From the NCBI RefSeq assembly GCF_002251295.1, contig NZ_NPJA01000013.1, positions 1-64,000 of the forward strand: a stretch of 64,000 nt of DNA, written 5' to 3'. Below, piece after piece: positions 9,205 to 19,200 of the stretch. Position 1 is the stretch's first letter, and each line of letters starts with the position of its first letter. Below the pieces are notes generated by a model that saw nothing but the letters and a program-made list of their open reading frames with translations, did no database searches and was not told the DNA's origin. The position numbers and the translations under genes are program-made. This stretch comes from Prevotella sp. P5-50. GTDB taxonomy: Bacteria; Bacteroidota; Bacteroidia; Bacteroidales; Bacteroidaceae.

Positions 9205-10233
9205 ATGGCAAAAAAAGAAAACGAAAACGAGACCATCAACGCGCAAAGCGAAAAGATGAAGGCCCTGCAAGCGGCCATGTCGAAAATAGAAAAAGAATAC
9301 GGAAAAGGCTCCATCATGCGAATGGGTGACGAACAAATAGAGAATGTAGATGTCATACCAACAGGAAGCCTCAACCTCGACCTCGCACTCGGAGTGGGAG
9401 GATATCCACGCGGTAGAATCATTGAAATCTATGGTCCGGAATCTTCTGGTAAGACCACACTGGCCATACACGCCATTGCTGAAGCACAAAAGGCAGGCGG
9501 CATCGCTGCATTCATCGATGCAGAACATGCCTTCGACAGATTCTATGCGCAGAAACTGGGAGTAGATATCGACAACCTCTGGATATCACAACCCGACAAC
9601 GGAGAGCAGGCACTTGAGATTGCCGACCAGCTCATACGATCATCTGCTATTGATATATTGGTGGTCGATTCAGTAGCTGCACTCACTCCGAAAAAGGAAA
9701 TTGAAGGAGACATGGGTGACTCGGCTGTAGGACTGCATGCGCGTCTGATGAGTCAGGCACTACGCAAACTCACAGCCACCATCGCTAAAACAAACACCAC
9801 ATGTATCTTCATCAACCAGTTGCGAGAAAAAATCGGAGTCATGTTTGGTAACCCCGAAACAACTACTGGTGGTAATGCGCTGAAGTTCTACGCTTCTGTA
9901 AGACTCGATATCCGCCGCGTCAGCCCCATCAAAGAGGGTGACCAAGTCATCGGAAACCAAGTGCGCGTAAAGGTAGTGAAAAATAAAGTAGCTCCCCCAT
10001 TCCGTAAAGCTGAGTTTGAAATAACCTTTGGCGAAGGAATATCGAAAGTAGGCGAAATACTCGATCTCGGCGTACAATACAACATCATACAGAAGAGCGG
10101 ATCATGGTTCAGCTACGACGGACAAAAGCTCGGACAAGGACGTGATGCTGTCAAACAACTGATGAAAGACAACCCTGAACTCTGCGAAGAACTTGAAGCT
10201 AAGGTTGTTGAAACCATCAAAAACGAAGAGTAA
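9205..10233 (+). CDS. recA: Recombinase RecA
   Basis: 342 aa. The DNA-dependent ATPase forms filaments on single-stranded DNA, drives strand exchange and promotes LexA autocleavage. Walker [10 protein letters not shown] is at about residues 76-84, Walker [11 protein letters not shown] near 153, and the L2 loop region is [21 protein letters not shown] near 206. A short, charged N-terminus and an acidic C-terminal tail ([20 protein letters not shown]) are standard. A single long hairpin terminator follows, and the next gene is convergent, so recA ends its transcript here. No SOS box was recognised upstream. Confidence 0.98.
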   Translation: MAKKENENETINAQSEKMKALQAAMSKIEKEYGKGSIMRMGDEQIENVDVIPTGSLNLDLALGVGGYPRGRIIEIYGPESSGKTTLAIHAIAEAQKAGGIAAFIDAEHAFDRFYAQKLGVDIDNLWISQPDNGEQALEIADQLIRSSAIDILVVDSVAALTPKKEIEGDMGDSAVGLHARLMSQALRKLTATIAKTNTTCIFINQLREKIGVMFGNPETTTGGNALKFYASVRLDIRRVSPIKEGDQVIGNQVRVKVVKNKVAPPFRKAEFEITFGEGISKVGEILDLGVQYNIIQKSGSWFSYDGQKLGQGRDAVKQLMKDNPELCEELEAKVVETIKNEE

Positions 10234-10252
10234 TACACAGATCACATAGATG

Positions 10253-10286
10253 AAAAGGCGCATCGGAAATATCCGATGCGCCTTTT
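10253..10286. terminator. Bidirectional terminator between recA and the convergent gene
   Basis: A 15-bp perfect stem (AAAAGGCGCATCGGA and its complement) with a 4-base loop. The arms end in A4/T4, so it can serve both recA and the gene at 10326. Confidence 0.9.
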
Positions 10287-10325
10287 ATCATAGTCCCGTC
10301 TCTGGACCATATATACAATCCGAGA

Positions 10326-11489
10326 TTATCTGCGACGACGGGTATGAGTCTTAACAGGAGTTTTACCAGACCCTTCCGAGAAAAGATACCCGAAATAATC
10401 TTCCTTCTGACCATCTATATCACCTGTCACATTTTCATTCTTAAAAGTCACATTCTTCGTATAAAGGCGACCTGTAACAGTTTCGGAAAGTGTCAAAGTG
10501 ACATACCGGCTATTACGCACAGGACGCATACCGTCAATGCGGAAAGTGGTTTCCTTGGCCATTGTCACCACACGACTACCCGCACCATTGCGGATAACCT
10601 TCATGGTAGTAGGATACTTCAAATGAACTGTTTTGTTCATATATTGGGCATAATCACCCAAAGAAGCTGACTGCTGGCGCTCGTCTTCTTCCTCAAAAGT
10701 AAACGAACCGTAGAACAGATGTTTGGCATTGTCAACAATAAACTCATCATCGCGCATACCACAATTGGTTTTGCTCATGGCCACATTCTGGAAGAATTCA
10801 CTGCCATCCTTACCCTCAACGATAATCTTTACAGGGAACGAGCGAGTTCCAACACCAACGGCAACAACCTTCACTTTCTGTCCCTTCTCTACCTTCACCA
10901 AATCAGCAGCATCGCTTTCATAATCGGTATCAACATAATAATCAGTAGTGGTAGTTACCAATGTCTTGCCAACAAGCAATGAACGAGCAATATCTACATC
11001 ACCCAGATAGGCTAACGTTGGCACACCTATCTTATTATAGCAATAGTCTTCATAATTGCCGTTGGGCAACTCAAAATAATACTGTTTGTTGTCATCTTGG
11101 CAAGTAAAGTTGAGCCGTGCACGACCGTTACTGCCAACAGCATGGCCACGATACACCATCACCTTGCGACGGAAATAACCGTTGCTCACCTCCTTATTAT
11201 TACTTTCGTCACGGAAGGTATTCACCAACATGTCATATTTTTCAGGCAAAACCATGAAACGCATGCCATCTTGCCAGTCGCACAAACCATATCGAGGAAA
11301 GTTACGACCTACGAAATCCTGAGGCTTGTCTGCCTCTTGTGTTGTAGAACCTGCCACCTGTTTGGCATCAGTTTTTGGTGTCTCCACCTTTTTCACTCCT
11401 TTCGTCTTCACGATATAGGAATCACTTCCCTGTGCCATAACCGTTGTGGTCATTAGCGCAAGAATACCCATTGTTATCAGCTTTTTCAT
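10326..11489 (-). CDS. Secreted protein of unknown function
   Basis: 387 aa with a clear Sec signal peptide (MKKLITMGILALMTTTVMAQ, cleavage after Ala-Gln near residue 19-20). The mature protein is rich in beta-strand-like segments; two or three repeats of a small SH3- or OB-like module are possible (for example around 190-215 and 290-330), but I recognise no named domain. It ends in a basic THTRRRR tail. It has its own promoter (TTTG, 20 bases, TAACTTTG at 11522-11515) and converges on recA. Probably periplasmic. Function unknown. Confidence 0.7.
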   Translation of the reverse strand: MKKLITMGILALMTTTVMAQGSDSYIVKTKGVKKVETPKTDAKQVAGSTTQEADKPQDFVGRNFPRYGLCDWQDGMRFMVLPEKYDMLVNTFRDESNNKEVSNGYFRRKVMVYRGHAVGSNGRARLNFTCQDDNKQYYFELPNGNYEDYCYNKIGVPTLAYLGDVDIARSLLVGKTLVTTTTDYYVDTDYESDAADLVKVEKGQKVKVVAVGVGTRSFPVKIIVEGKDGSEFFQNVAMSKTNCGMRDDEFIVDNAKHLFYGSFTFEEEDERQQSASLGDYAQYMNKTVHLKYPTTMKVIRNGAGSRVVTMAKETTFRIDGMRPVRNSRYVTLTLSETVTGRLYTKNVTFKNENVTGDIDGQKEDYFGYLFSEGSGKTPVKTHTRRRR

Positions 11490-11514
11490 AATAGTTGTTT
11501 ATAGTTAACGCTTG

Positions 11515-11546
11515 CAAAGTTACGATTTAGTAAGGGAAAAACCAAA
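11515..11546 (-). promoter_or_regulatory. Promoter of the secreted unknown
   Basis: TTTG (11546-11543), 20-base spacer and TAACTTTG (11522-11515), 26 bases before the ATG at 11489. Confidence 0.75.
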
Positions 11547-11665
11547 TTTTAAAGCAACAAACATGACCGAATACTATAATTAATATAAAAGCGATAGTAC
11601 ATCATGACACTAATACATGCCAAAATGTCATACAACACCCACTTTTAACAGCTGTCAAACACCAT

Positions 11666-11682
11666 TTGGCACACGCTTTGCT
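11666..11682 (+). promoter_or_regulatory. Sigma-54-like promoter upstream of dnaK
   Basis: TTGGCACACGCTTTGCT matches the sigma-54 (RpoN) consensus YTGGCACG-N4-TTGCW, with the required GG-N10-GC spacing. The predicted start near 11693 gives a 41-base leader to the dnaK ATG. Upstream, ATGACA (11604-11609) and TGTCAT (11626-11631) form an inverted repeat about 75 bases before that start, where an enhancer-binding activator would bind. No convincing TAnnTTTG box was found here. Assignment by motif only. Confidence 0.55.
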
Positions 11683-11733
11683 ATTAAGTTATCGTTAACA
11701 TTACGAATATTAAAAATTAAAAAGAAATACATT

Positions 11734-13674
11734 ATGGGAAAAATTATTGGAATCGACTTAGGAACAACTAATAGTTGTGTTGCCGTTTTCGAAGGCAGCG
11801 AACCAGTTGTAATTGCCAACAGCGAAGGTAAGCGTACAACACCTTCTGTTATTGGTTTCGTAAAAGACGGCGACCGCAAGGTAGGTGATCCTGCCAAGCG
11901 TCAAGCTATCACAAACCCCAAGAACACCGTTTATTCTATCAAACGTTTCATGGGTGAAACATACGAGCAGAGCCGTAAAGAGGCTGAAAGCATGCCTTAC
12001 ACAGTAGTCAACGAAAACGGATATCCACGCGTTGACATTGAAGGACGCAAATACACTCCGCAGGAAATCTCTGCCATGGTGTTGCAGAAGATGAAGAAAA
12101 CCGCAGAAGACTACCTCGGACAAGAGGTAACCGATGCAGTTATCACCGTACCAGCATACTTCTCTGACTCACAGCGTCAGGCCACTAAAGAAGCCGGACA
12201 AATTGCAGGTCTCAATGTGCGTCGTATCGTCAATGAGCCTACTGCTGCCGCTTTGGCATATGGTGTAGATAAGGCCAACAAGGATATGAAGATTGCAGTA
12301 TTCGACCTTGGTGGTGGTACATTCGATATCTCTATCCTCGAATTTGGTGGTGGTGTATTCGAAGTGCTCTCTACTAATGGTGATACACACCTCGGTGGTG
12401 ACGACTTCGACCAGGTCATCATCAATTGGCTGGCAGACGGCTTCAAGAGTGAAGAAAACGTTGATTTGCGCAAAGATCCTATGGCCATGCAGCGTCTGAA
12501 GGAAGCTGCAGAAAAGGCAAAGATTGAACTGTCAAGCTCTACATCTACCGAAATCAACCTGCCATACATCACCGCTGTTGACGGTATGCCTAAGCACTTG
12601 GTTAAAACTCTGACCCGCTCACAGTTCGAGCAGTTGGCACATAACCTCATTCAGGCATGCCTCGTACCTTGTCAGAAAGCAATGGCAGACGCAAAGCTCT
12701 CTAACTCAGACATCGATGAAGTAATCCTCGTTGGTGGTTCAAGCCGTATCCCTGCCGTACAGGAGCTCGTCAAGAACTATTTCGGTAAAGAACCTTCTAA
12801 GGGAGTCAACCCTGATGAAGTAGTTGCCGTAGGTGCTGCCATCCAGGGCGCCATCCTCAACAAAGAAGAAGGTGTAGGCGATATCGTTCTGCTTGACGTC
12901 ACTCCACTGACCCTCGGTATTGAGACCATGGGCGGTGTGATGACCAAACTGATTGACGCCAACACTACCATCCCCTGCAAGAAGAGCGAAGTATTCTCTA
13001 CCGCAGCAGATAATCAGACCGAGGTTACCATCCACGTTCTGCAAGGTGAGCGTCCTATGGCCAACCAAAACAAGAGCATTGGCCAGTTCAACCTGACAGG
13101 TATCACTCCTGCCCGTCGTGGTGTTCCTCAGATTGAAGTTACCTTCGACATCGATGCCAACGGTATCCTCAAGGTATCAGCCAAGGATAAAGCCACCGGC
13201 AAGGAGCAGAGCATCCGCATCGAAGCCTCTTCAGGTTTGAGCGAAGACGAAATCAATCGCATGAAGGCTGAAGCTGAGCAGAATGCCGAAAACGATAAGA
13301 AGGAGCGCGAGCGCATCGACAAGATGAATCAGGCCGACTCTATGATTTTCCAAACAGAGAATCAGTTGAAGGAATTGGGTGACAAACTCCCCGCAGACCA
13401 GAAACCCGCTATCGAGCAGGCACTGCAGCAATTGAAGGATGCCCACAAGGCAGGCGACGTTGCCGCCATCGACAATGCTATCAATGCACTGAATGCAGCA
13501 TGGCAGACCGCTTCACAGCAAATGTATCAGAATGCCGGTGCACAGCCAGGAGCTGGCGCTGGAGCAGGTGCTGGACAGGAGCAGGGCCCATTCTACAATG
13601 ACCAGCAACAGTCACAGCAGAACACCCAGAAGGATGACAACATCCAGGATGCTGACTTCGAGGAAGTTAAGTAA
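11734..13674 (+). CDS. dnaK: Molecular chaperone DnaK (Hsp70)
   Basis: 646 aa. ATP-driven chaperone that binds exposed hydrophobic segments with DnaJ and GrpE. The nucleotide-binding domain opens with [18 protein letters not shown], continues with the phosphate-2 motif [13 protein letters not shown] (near 193-205), and reaches the [14 protein letters not shown] linker region near 390. The substrate-binding domain and helical lid follow, with a Gly/Ala/Gln-rich tail ending DADFEEVK, close to the usual EEVD-like bacterial terminus. Start taken at 11734 (MGKIIGID); the open frame back to 11617 runs through the promoter. No dnaJ or grpE is adjacent. Confidence 0.98.
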   Translation: MGKIIGIDLGTTNSCVAVFEGSEPVVIANSEGKRTTPSVIGFVKDGDRKVGDPAKRQAITNPKNTVYSIKRFMGETYEQSRKEAESMPYTVVNENGYPRVDIEGRKYTPQEISAMVLQKMKKTAEDYLGQEVTDAVITVPAYFSDSQRQATKEAGQIAGLNVRRIVNEPTAAALAYGVDKANKDMKIAVFDLGGGTFDISILEFGGGVFEVLSTNGDTHLGGDDFDQVIINWLADGFKSEENVDLRKDPMAMQRLKEAAEKAKIELSSSTSTEINLPYITAVDGMPKHLVKTLTRSQFEQLAHNLIQACLVPCQKAMADAKLSNSDIDEVILVGGSSRIPAVQELVKNYFGKEPSKGVNPDEVVAVGAAIQGAILNKEEGVGDIVLLDVTPLTLGIETMGGVMTKLIDANTTIPCKKSEVFSTAADNQTEVTIHVLQGERPMANQNKSIGQFNLTGITPARRGVPQIEVTFDIDANGILKVSAKDKATGKEQSIRIEASSGLSEDEINRMKAEAEQNAENDKKERERIDKMNQADSMIFQTENQLKELGDKLPADQKPAIEQALQQLKDAHKAGDVAAIDNAINALNAAWQTASQQMYQNAGAQPGAGAGAGAGQEQGPFYNDQQQSQQNTQKDDNIQDADFEEVK

Positions 13675-13707
13675 TGCCAAAAGGTAAACACATAATATAC
13701 AGTAAGC

Positions 13708-13740
13708 AAAAGCGTGCAGCTCAATGAGTTGCACGCTTTT
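13708..13740 (+). terminator. Rho-independent terminator after dnaK
   Basis: An 11-bp stem (AAAAGCGTGCA / TGCACGCTTTT) with a small extra stem (CTCA/TGAG) in the loop, ending in T5. Confidence 0.85.
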
Positions 13741-13887
13741 TGCATTTATGAGGTTCTTGTTTCTTATGCCTTTGTTATGCGCTTGTTTATCGCTTATTTG
13801 CAGCACATTTGCAACACAACAAAAAAGTAGATAACGTGGGACTTGTTCCTACCAATACATACTAATGCATACTTAAAAGTAGAAAAT

Positions 13888-14015
13888 ATGCCAGCAATAG
13901 GATTTGAAATCAAACGCAAGTGTAAGGTCTGTGGTGAAGTTTTCCTTGCCAAGACTCTTGACAGCCAGTATTGTTCGCCTAAGTGCAGCAAGGTGGCTTG
14001 GAAACGAAAGTATTG
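13888..14015 (+). pseudogene. Truncated zinc-ribbon/HTH protein, broken by a small inserted element
   Basis: About 42 codons remain, starting MPAIGFEIKRKCKVCG. Two CxxC pairs (KCKVCGEVF and YCSPKCSK) form a zinc ribbon. This is how a family of Bacteroidetes helix-turn-helix proteins, often found beside integrases of conjugative elements, begins; the HTH half should follow. Instead the frame enters a 144-bp element with inverted ends at 14016 and hits unrelated sequence. The remainder was not found on the other side, so a deletion probably accompanied the insertion. This fragment marks the left edge of the accessory island. Confidence 0.55.
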
Positions 14016-14159
14016 CTGTCCGCTAAATCTTTTTTTTGAGCATAAAAAAATTAGGGCTAGATTCCTCGGTTGGAATTCAGCCCTTTTAGTTACCTTTGTT
14101 TCTTGTTGTAAATTTCAATTCAAGTAACTATGAACAAAGGTACACATTTTAGCGGACAG
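14016..14159. mobile_element. 144-bp MITE-like remnant of an insertion sequence
   Basis: The ends are inverted repeats: CTGTCCGCTAAA at 14016-14027 and its complement at 14148-14159. The inside holds a terminator-like hairpin (14053-14084) and then ATG AAC AAA GGT ACA CAT TTT AGC GGA CAG (14130-14159), encoding MNKGTHFSGQ. To my memory this is how some Bacteroidetes IS4-type transposases begin. So the element appears to keep the upstream end and the first ten codons of a transposase gene, with the rest gone, and the right inverted repeat is itself coding sequence. No clear target duplication was found. Confidence 0.6.
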
Positions 14160-14350
14160 TAATAAATCAGAATGAAGAATTGCTGTCACTCATAAAGTCG
14201 GGCAAAGGGGTATACCCGCCACCCAAAGTATTCTGGTGGTGGGTAGGCATTACGTATTTCACCTCGCTATATTCTCTCTGGTGTCTTTTGCAATTGATTT
14301 TTCAATGGTTGAAGTGGTAATCGAGTCTTGTCTAATATAGACAAACGTTG
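14160..14350. other. Non-coding stretch with a hairpin and an operator-like palindrome
   Basis: There is no ORF of note. It holds a 10-bp stem hairpin at 14214-14244 (ACCCGCCACC / GGTGGTGGGT) and a perfect-armed palindrome TTGTCTA-ATA-TAGACAA at 14328-14344. Neither is tied to a known function here. Confidence 0.5.
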
Positions 14351-14381
14351 AAACCACTGTCGCATTTCGCGACGGTGGTTT
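14351..14381 (-). terminator. Terminator at the end of the Wadjet-helicase operon
   Basis: The stem AAACCAC-T-GTCGC pairs with GCGAC-G-GTGGTTT around a 5-base loop, and begins at the stop codon of the last gene. It is the first good terminator seen downstream of position 27,511 on this strand. Confidence 0.75.
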
Positions 14382-15808
14382 TATTCTTTGTCAAGTACCT
14401 CCCAGTGACCACTAAAGCCACTACCCACATAACGGATGTGTGGCATTTTGGCAAGGTGACGTTTTATGGTTTTTGAACTTCGATTACTCAATTTGGCCAA
14501 ATCTTCTGTCGAGATTTGAGGATTGTTTCTGATTTGTTTCTCTATCCAATCATCAAGTTCTTTATCTTGAGGGACACCTTGAGGGACATCTTGAGGGACA
14601 CCTTGAGGGACACCTTGAATATCACCCTTTGCCGGTCTCATGAATGTTACCACAACAAAACCACCATTGATAGACCATATAGGGGCTGCTACACCTCTCT
14701 TTTGACAAGCCTCCATGATGCGCTTCACACCTGACCCCCAGTTCTCAATATAGGTTGTACTATACAACACATTAGCTATAAGCGGATTGTATGGATATGA
14801 AATATGTGGCTGTAGGATATTCTCAGGTGTAATCTGTGGGGGCAGTACACCAGGATTCTCGATTTCGATACGATCATCATAGATGGCAATACCTATGGTC
14901 AGATTATATCGTTCGTATTGACGATGGCAAAGTGCATTCAATACCACTTCACGCAGAGCTTCAGCAGGGACCTCCAGATATTCATCACGAACGAGCCCGA
15001 CTATTTTACCATGCATGTTCAGGTGCTTGCGGAAGAAGTTCATAGCCTCATTGAGTAGTACGAAAATATTTCCCTCCACACGTTGGTTGTCGATAAACTC
15101 ATTCTTATCAGTTCCTTGAAAACGAGCCAAGCGCATAGTGAACTGCGTGTACATACCTGTATCTTTTGTAAAGAGTGCGGTGGCAGCGTTTAGAGGTTTG
15201 TTACCTGTCGTCAACTTCCATTTTCCTAACACATCCTCAATGGGTTCTGTTAGAGCCAGATCAGACAACCTGCCTCTTTCAACACCAAGACGCACGACAC
15301 CACGTATCAGTTTCTCATCCAATGAACTGATGTCTGTAAACTCTGAAGGCTGCCTTTCCCAAGCAAACATGTCTGGCTTACTTCTACGCAATCGTTCTTC
15401 GTACATGTCGCGTGGCATCTCCTTCGTTGTACTCTCCACCTTGTAGTAAGGACAACCATGATAAGTATAAGGCACCATTCCCCACGCCCATCCATCAAAG
15501 TGCATGGCAATCACTTTGTGGTCTGGCCGATCAGGAATGTCGATATACTCGACCCGCACATCAACTTGCGGTTCCATGTAACTCAGAGCCTGGGCAATCT
15601 CCCGTTGGGTGTTGTCAGTAACCTGCTGACCCTGAATCTTCAATGATTTGGGAGCAACACCGAAGATGAGCCAGCCACCTTCGGTGTTCAAGAAGGCGCA
15701 AGCAGAATGCATACCATCCTTCAATTCACCTGTGGTCTTCTTCAACTCCAGCTGACGATGCTCGTCACTCTGTATCTGTATTTTCAGTTCATCTATTGTA
15801 AGTGCCAT
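14381..15808 (-). CDS. AlbA_2 domain protein with GHKL-like and winged-helix parts (last gene of the island operon)
   Basis: 475 aa. An N-terminal AlbA_2 (Schlafen-type DNA-binding) domain covers about 1-140 (ELKKTTGELKDGMHSACAFLNTEGGWLIFGV). A GHKL-like segment, HATPase_c_4 type, lies near 275-370 (ALREVVLNALCHRQYE, then ENWGSGVKRI). A C-terminal winged helix lies at about 425-470. Before it sits a GVPQ-type four-residue repeat encoded by four 12-bp tandem units (14568-14615). Proteins of this family are usually annotated as transcriptional regulators or ATP-binding proteins and are common in defence and mobile regions. It starts 37 bases after the Nudix gene and is probably co-transcribed. 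Role in the system unknown; regulation or nucleic-acid sensing are possibilities. Confidence 0.75.
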   Translation of the reverse strand: MALTIDELKIQIQSDEHRQLELKKTTGELKDGMHSACAFLNTEGGWLIFGVAPKSLKIQGQQVTDNTQREIAQALSYMEPQVDVRVEYIDIPDRPDHKVIAMHFDGWAWGMVPYTYHGCPYYKVESTTKEMPRDMYEERLRRSKPDMFAWERQPSEFTDISSLDEKLIRGVVRLGVERGRLSDLALTEPIEDVLGKWKLTTGNKPLNAATALFTKDTGMYTQFTMRLARFQGTDKNEFIDNQRVEGNIFVLLNEAMNFFRKHLNMHGKIVGLVRDEYLEVPAEALREVVLNALCHRQYERYNLTIGIAIYDDRIEIENPGVLPPQITPENILQPHISYPYNPLIANVLYSTTYIENWGSGVKRIMEACQKRGVAAPIWSINGGFVVVTFMRPAKGDIQGVPQGVPQDVPQGVPQDKELDDWIEKQIRNNPQISTEDLAKLSNRSSKTIKRHLAKMPHIRYVGSGFSGHWEVLDKE

Positions 15809-15845
15809 ATACTAATAACGCCTTTACTCGTCTTTATATTATTGC

Positions 15846-16235
15846 TTATATTATTTCGCATCTCACTTTCTCTATTACCTTCAAATCCGCAGGCAACCAG
15901 TTGACGTTCTCCAGTTCATCCTTGTTGAGCCACTTCGCTGCCTCGTGTTCTTTCAGTTCCAGATGTCCGCTCTCCACATGACAGAGGTAGCAATGCATGG
16001 AAAGATGAAATTGAGGATAATCCCATTCCACCGTCTCCACTAGATTCTCTACCACAATCCGCGTTTCCAGCTCTTCCCATATCTCACGCCTCAATGCCTC
16101 TTCAGGTATCTCACCCGCTTCCATCTTCCCACCAGGAAACTCCCACCAGTCTTTCCACTCGCCGTATCCTCGCTGTGTGGCGAATATCTTATCATCTTTG
16201 CGAATAATCGCAGCTACAACTTCTATCTGTTTCAT
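15846..16235 (-). CDS. Nudix hydrolase, MutT/8-oxo-dGTP diphosphatase-like
   Basis: 129 aa from the ATG at 16235, two bases beyond the helicase stop codon. The Nudix box is complete: GGKMEAGEIPEEALRREIWEEL (about 37-58), matching Gx5Ex7REUxEExGU except at the final Gly. The short length and the EFPGGK/DWWEFPGG entry resemble small (deoxy)nucleoside triphosphate pyrophosphohydrolases such as MutT. The family hydrolyses NTPs, dNTPs or damaged forms to monophosphates. The frame extends 23 codons further upstream but would overlap the helicase gene. Co-translation with the helicase suggests a joint role. Whether it cleans the nucleotide pool or acts on a signal nucleotide cannot be read from the sequence. 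Confidence 0.85.
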   Translation of the reverse strand: MKQIEVVAAIIRKDDKIFATQRGYGEWKDWWEFPGGKMEAGEIPEEALRREIWEELETRIVVENLVETVEWDYPQFHLSMHCYLCHVESGHLELKEHEAAKWLNKDELENVNWLPADLKVIEKVRCEII

Positions 16236-16237
16236 AA

Positions 16238-19200
16238 TTATGCCATTTCTTTCATTCGTGCGAAATGCATCACGCTGCCGGGAATCGGTTCCACCATATT
16301 CCAACGTATCTGCATTTGCATCCTATTTCCTAAATTCTTGTACTCCCAGTCGCTCAGGGTAACACGACCCAAATAAACATATCCCATTGTGCGAGTCTTG
16401 TCCTCAACAAAGTTCTTTTGCTCACGGACAAAGAGCAGCATGGTCTGTGTCTGATGGATATAAGCCTGACCTTCATTTGATTCAGGCTTTACTCGGTTCC
16501 GAGTATCCCATTGGAATAGATAGGGTGACAACGCCTTGTCGTCGTAATCAGTCGTAGAGCCCTCTTCACGATTCTTGATGATATCGACAAACATAGCCTC
16601 CACATTCAGCAGTTTGTTGCGTTCCATACCCTCGCGAGCTGGCGATTTTCGTGCCAACGTCGATGTTCCGATAGCAACCTGAATCTGTGCCTTTGTATAT
16701 ACGCCATGGAGCTTCAATGGGAAATTTGGCAACAGGGAGTTATCCGGCTTCTCGTAGGCTTTGTTCTCTTGAAGCATCACTCCTATCACCTCAGCAAGCT
16801 CTTCAAAGAATAGTTTGTCAGCAGCAAGGGTATCAACCATATCTTGGAGGCTTACAAATCTTCCAGCCGTCTCAAAAAGGTCGTAGTAGAGCATCAGCAA
16901 TCGCTTTTGATCAACAGCATTCATTCTGTTTACTCTCACTTTGAACGCTCGTTTTGCAAGTTGTTCGATAAAGCTCAAATAGGAATACGAGTCCGTTGCA
17001 GACCACTTACGGAATACGGCACGACTTAGCTCCTCATTAAAACGAGATTGCTCTTCGCCCACCCCAGCCTCAAACAATATCTGATTCCACGTTCTCCCTT
17101 TGTAGAGCTTATCTACGGGCATCTGATAGATTCTTACGAAATTGGAGAGCGTAAGCGGAACTGAGTGATGTCTCTCGAAGTTCTGTACCAATGCGATGAC
17201 CTTTCGTACCGTAAAACGCTGAATAGCCCCCTTGATATTGTTCAGGATATGCTCCTTTGCCTTTGGCTCCAGTATAATTCGGCAACCTAAAGGCAAGTGA
17301 GGGCAATCGCGTTCCATTTCCTCTACGACACTCATTGACGTTCTGCCGAGCATCACACGCATACGGTCGGTATAATTGAATTCAGCTCGACTGTTACCTA
17401 CAAAATCAAGTATATTAACATGTGTCTTTCCCTCTGCTTTGCGGAGACCTCGTCCAAACTGCTGGATAAACACAGTGAGACTCTCCGTGGGACGAAGGAA
17501 AAGAATTGTATCAACCTCGGGTATATCTACACCCTCGTTGAACATATCCACTACAAATAGATAGTTGATTTCCTTATTCTTCAATCGTCTGTAAAGCGGT
17601 GCTCGCATCTGTGCGTTTTCACTGGTCAGCACATCGGCTTTCAATCCACATAGCGTAAATTTGGAAGCCATATATTTGGCATGTTGCTGGTCAACACAGA
17701 AACACAAAGCCCTGACATTACGAATATTGGTCAGATACTTCTGCAAAGACTGCAAAATTACAGCAGTACGTGCATCATTGTAACTATAAATACGAGAAAG
17801 CTCAGATGCCACATAATGACCTTTATCCCAGGCAACCTCTGAATAATCAACGGAGTCTGTTATACCATAGTAATAGAACGGAGCCAGCAAGCCTTTGTTC
17901 AGTGCATCATCAAGACGTATCTCAGCAGAAATGGTACCATCAAAGTCTTGTGTAATGTCTTCTCCATCCATTCGCTCAGGAGTAGCCGTCAATCCTAAAA
18001 GCACTTTAGGTCTAAAGTGGTTGATTATCTTACGATAAGAAGATGCTGCCACATGATGAACCTCATCAACGACAATATAATCATAATAGTCTTCAGGTAA
18101 TGACAAACTATCCAAACGGTTGTTCAATGTGTCCTTTGAGGCGAACACATATTCATAATTTGCAGGTTCTTCGCCTCCATACCATTTCTCGCCAAAATTA
18201 TAGTCAGAAAGTACTTGCCGGAAAGTCTGGAGACTCTGTCGGAGGATTTCTTCCCTGTGTGCCACGAACAACAGACGGGCACGTTCGTGTTTTTCTGCAA
18301 ATGCCTTGTAATCGCTGGCAGCCATTACGGTCTTGCCTGTTCCAGTTGCAGCGACCACCAGATTCTTCCAATGATTCCGCACCTCGCGTTCAACCTGAAG
18401 TCGTTCTAGAATCTCTTGCTGATAATCGAAAGGACGAATTAAGCCCTTAAGTGTCGAGAAATCTATTTCATTATCCACTTCTTTGTTTAAGGCTGCTTTC
18501 AGCCTCTCGTTATCTTCGCCATTCACAAAAGTCTCGTAACCATCTGCCCACCATGAAGCATCAAATGCACCAAGAATGGTCTTCATCATTCGTGGCTGCT
18601 CCATTTGCGTTACCTTCACATTCCATTCTGCACCTGTATCAAGTGCTTGTTCGGAGATATTTGAAGAACCTATATATGCTGTATTAAAGCCTGTATCACG
18701 AAGGAAAACATAAGCTTTTGCATGAAGGCGCTCAGAGGAGACATCGTATGTAATTTTTATTTCTGTATTCTTCAACGATGATAGCTGGATAATGGCATCA
18801 TAATCAGTAGCCTGCATATAGGTTGTTGTGATTACCTTCAGTTGCCCTCCTCTGTTGGTAAACTCTTTCAACCGTGGCAAAATAAGAGCAAGCCCACGTT
18901 TCTTGATAAACGACACCATCAAACGGATTTCATCAGCTGAGGCTATTTCTTTCTGTAACTCCGTATACATCTTCATCCCCTTGCCTGTAAACAGAGCCCC
19001 GTTTATGAGCCCCTTCATTGGCATCATCTCCTCCAGACGTTTTGCCAAATCTGGATAATCCGATTGAGTCTTATCAATTACTGCTGTCAAAATCTTGGCC
19101 TGAGCAGAAACCAAGTTGCCAGAATCCAAATGGAACTCATTTACCAGTTTACGAATGATGGAATTGGCTAACTCCAGCCCCCTTTTGACAGATGAATCTT

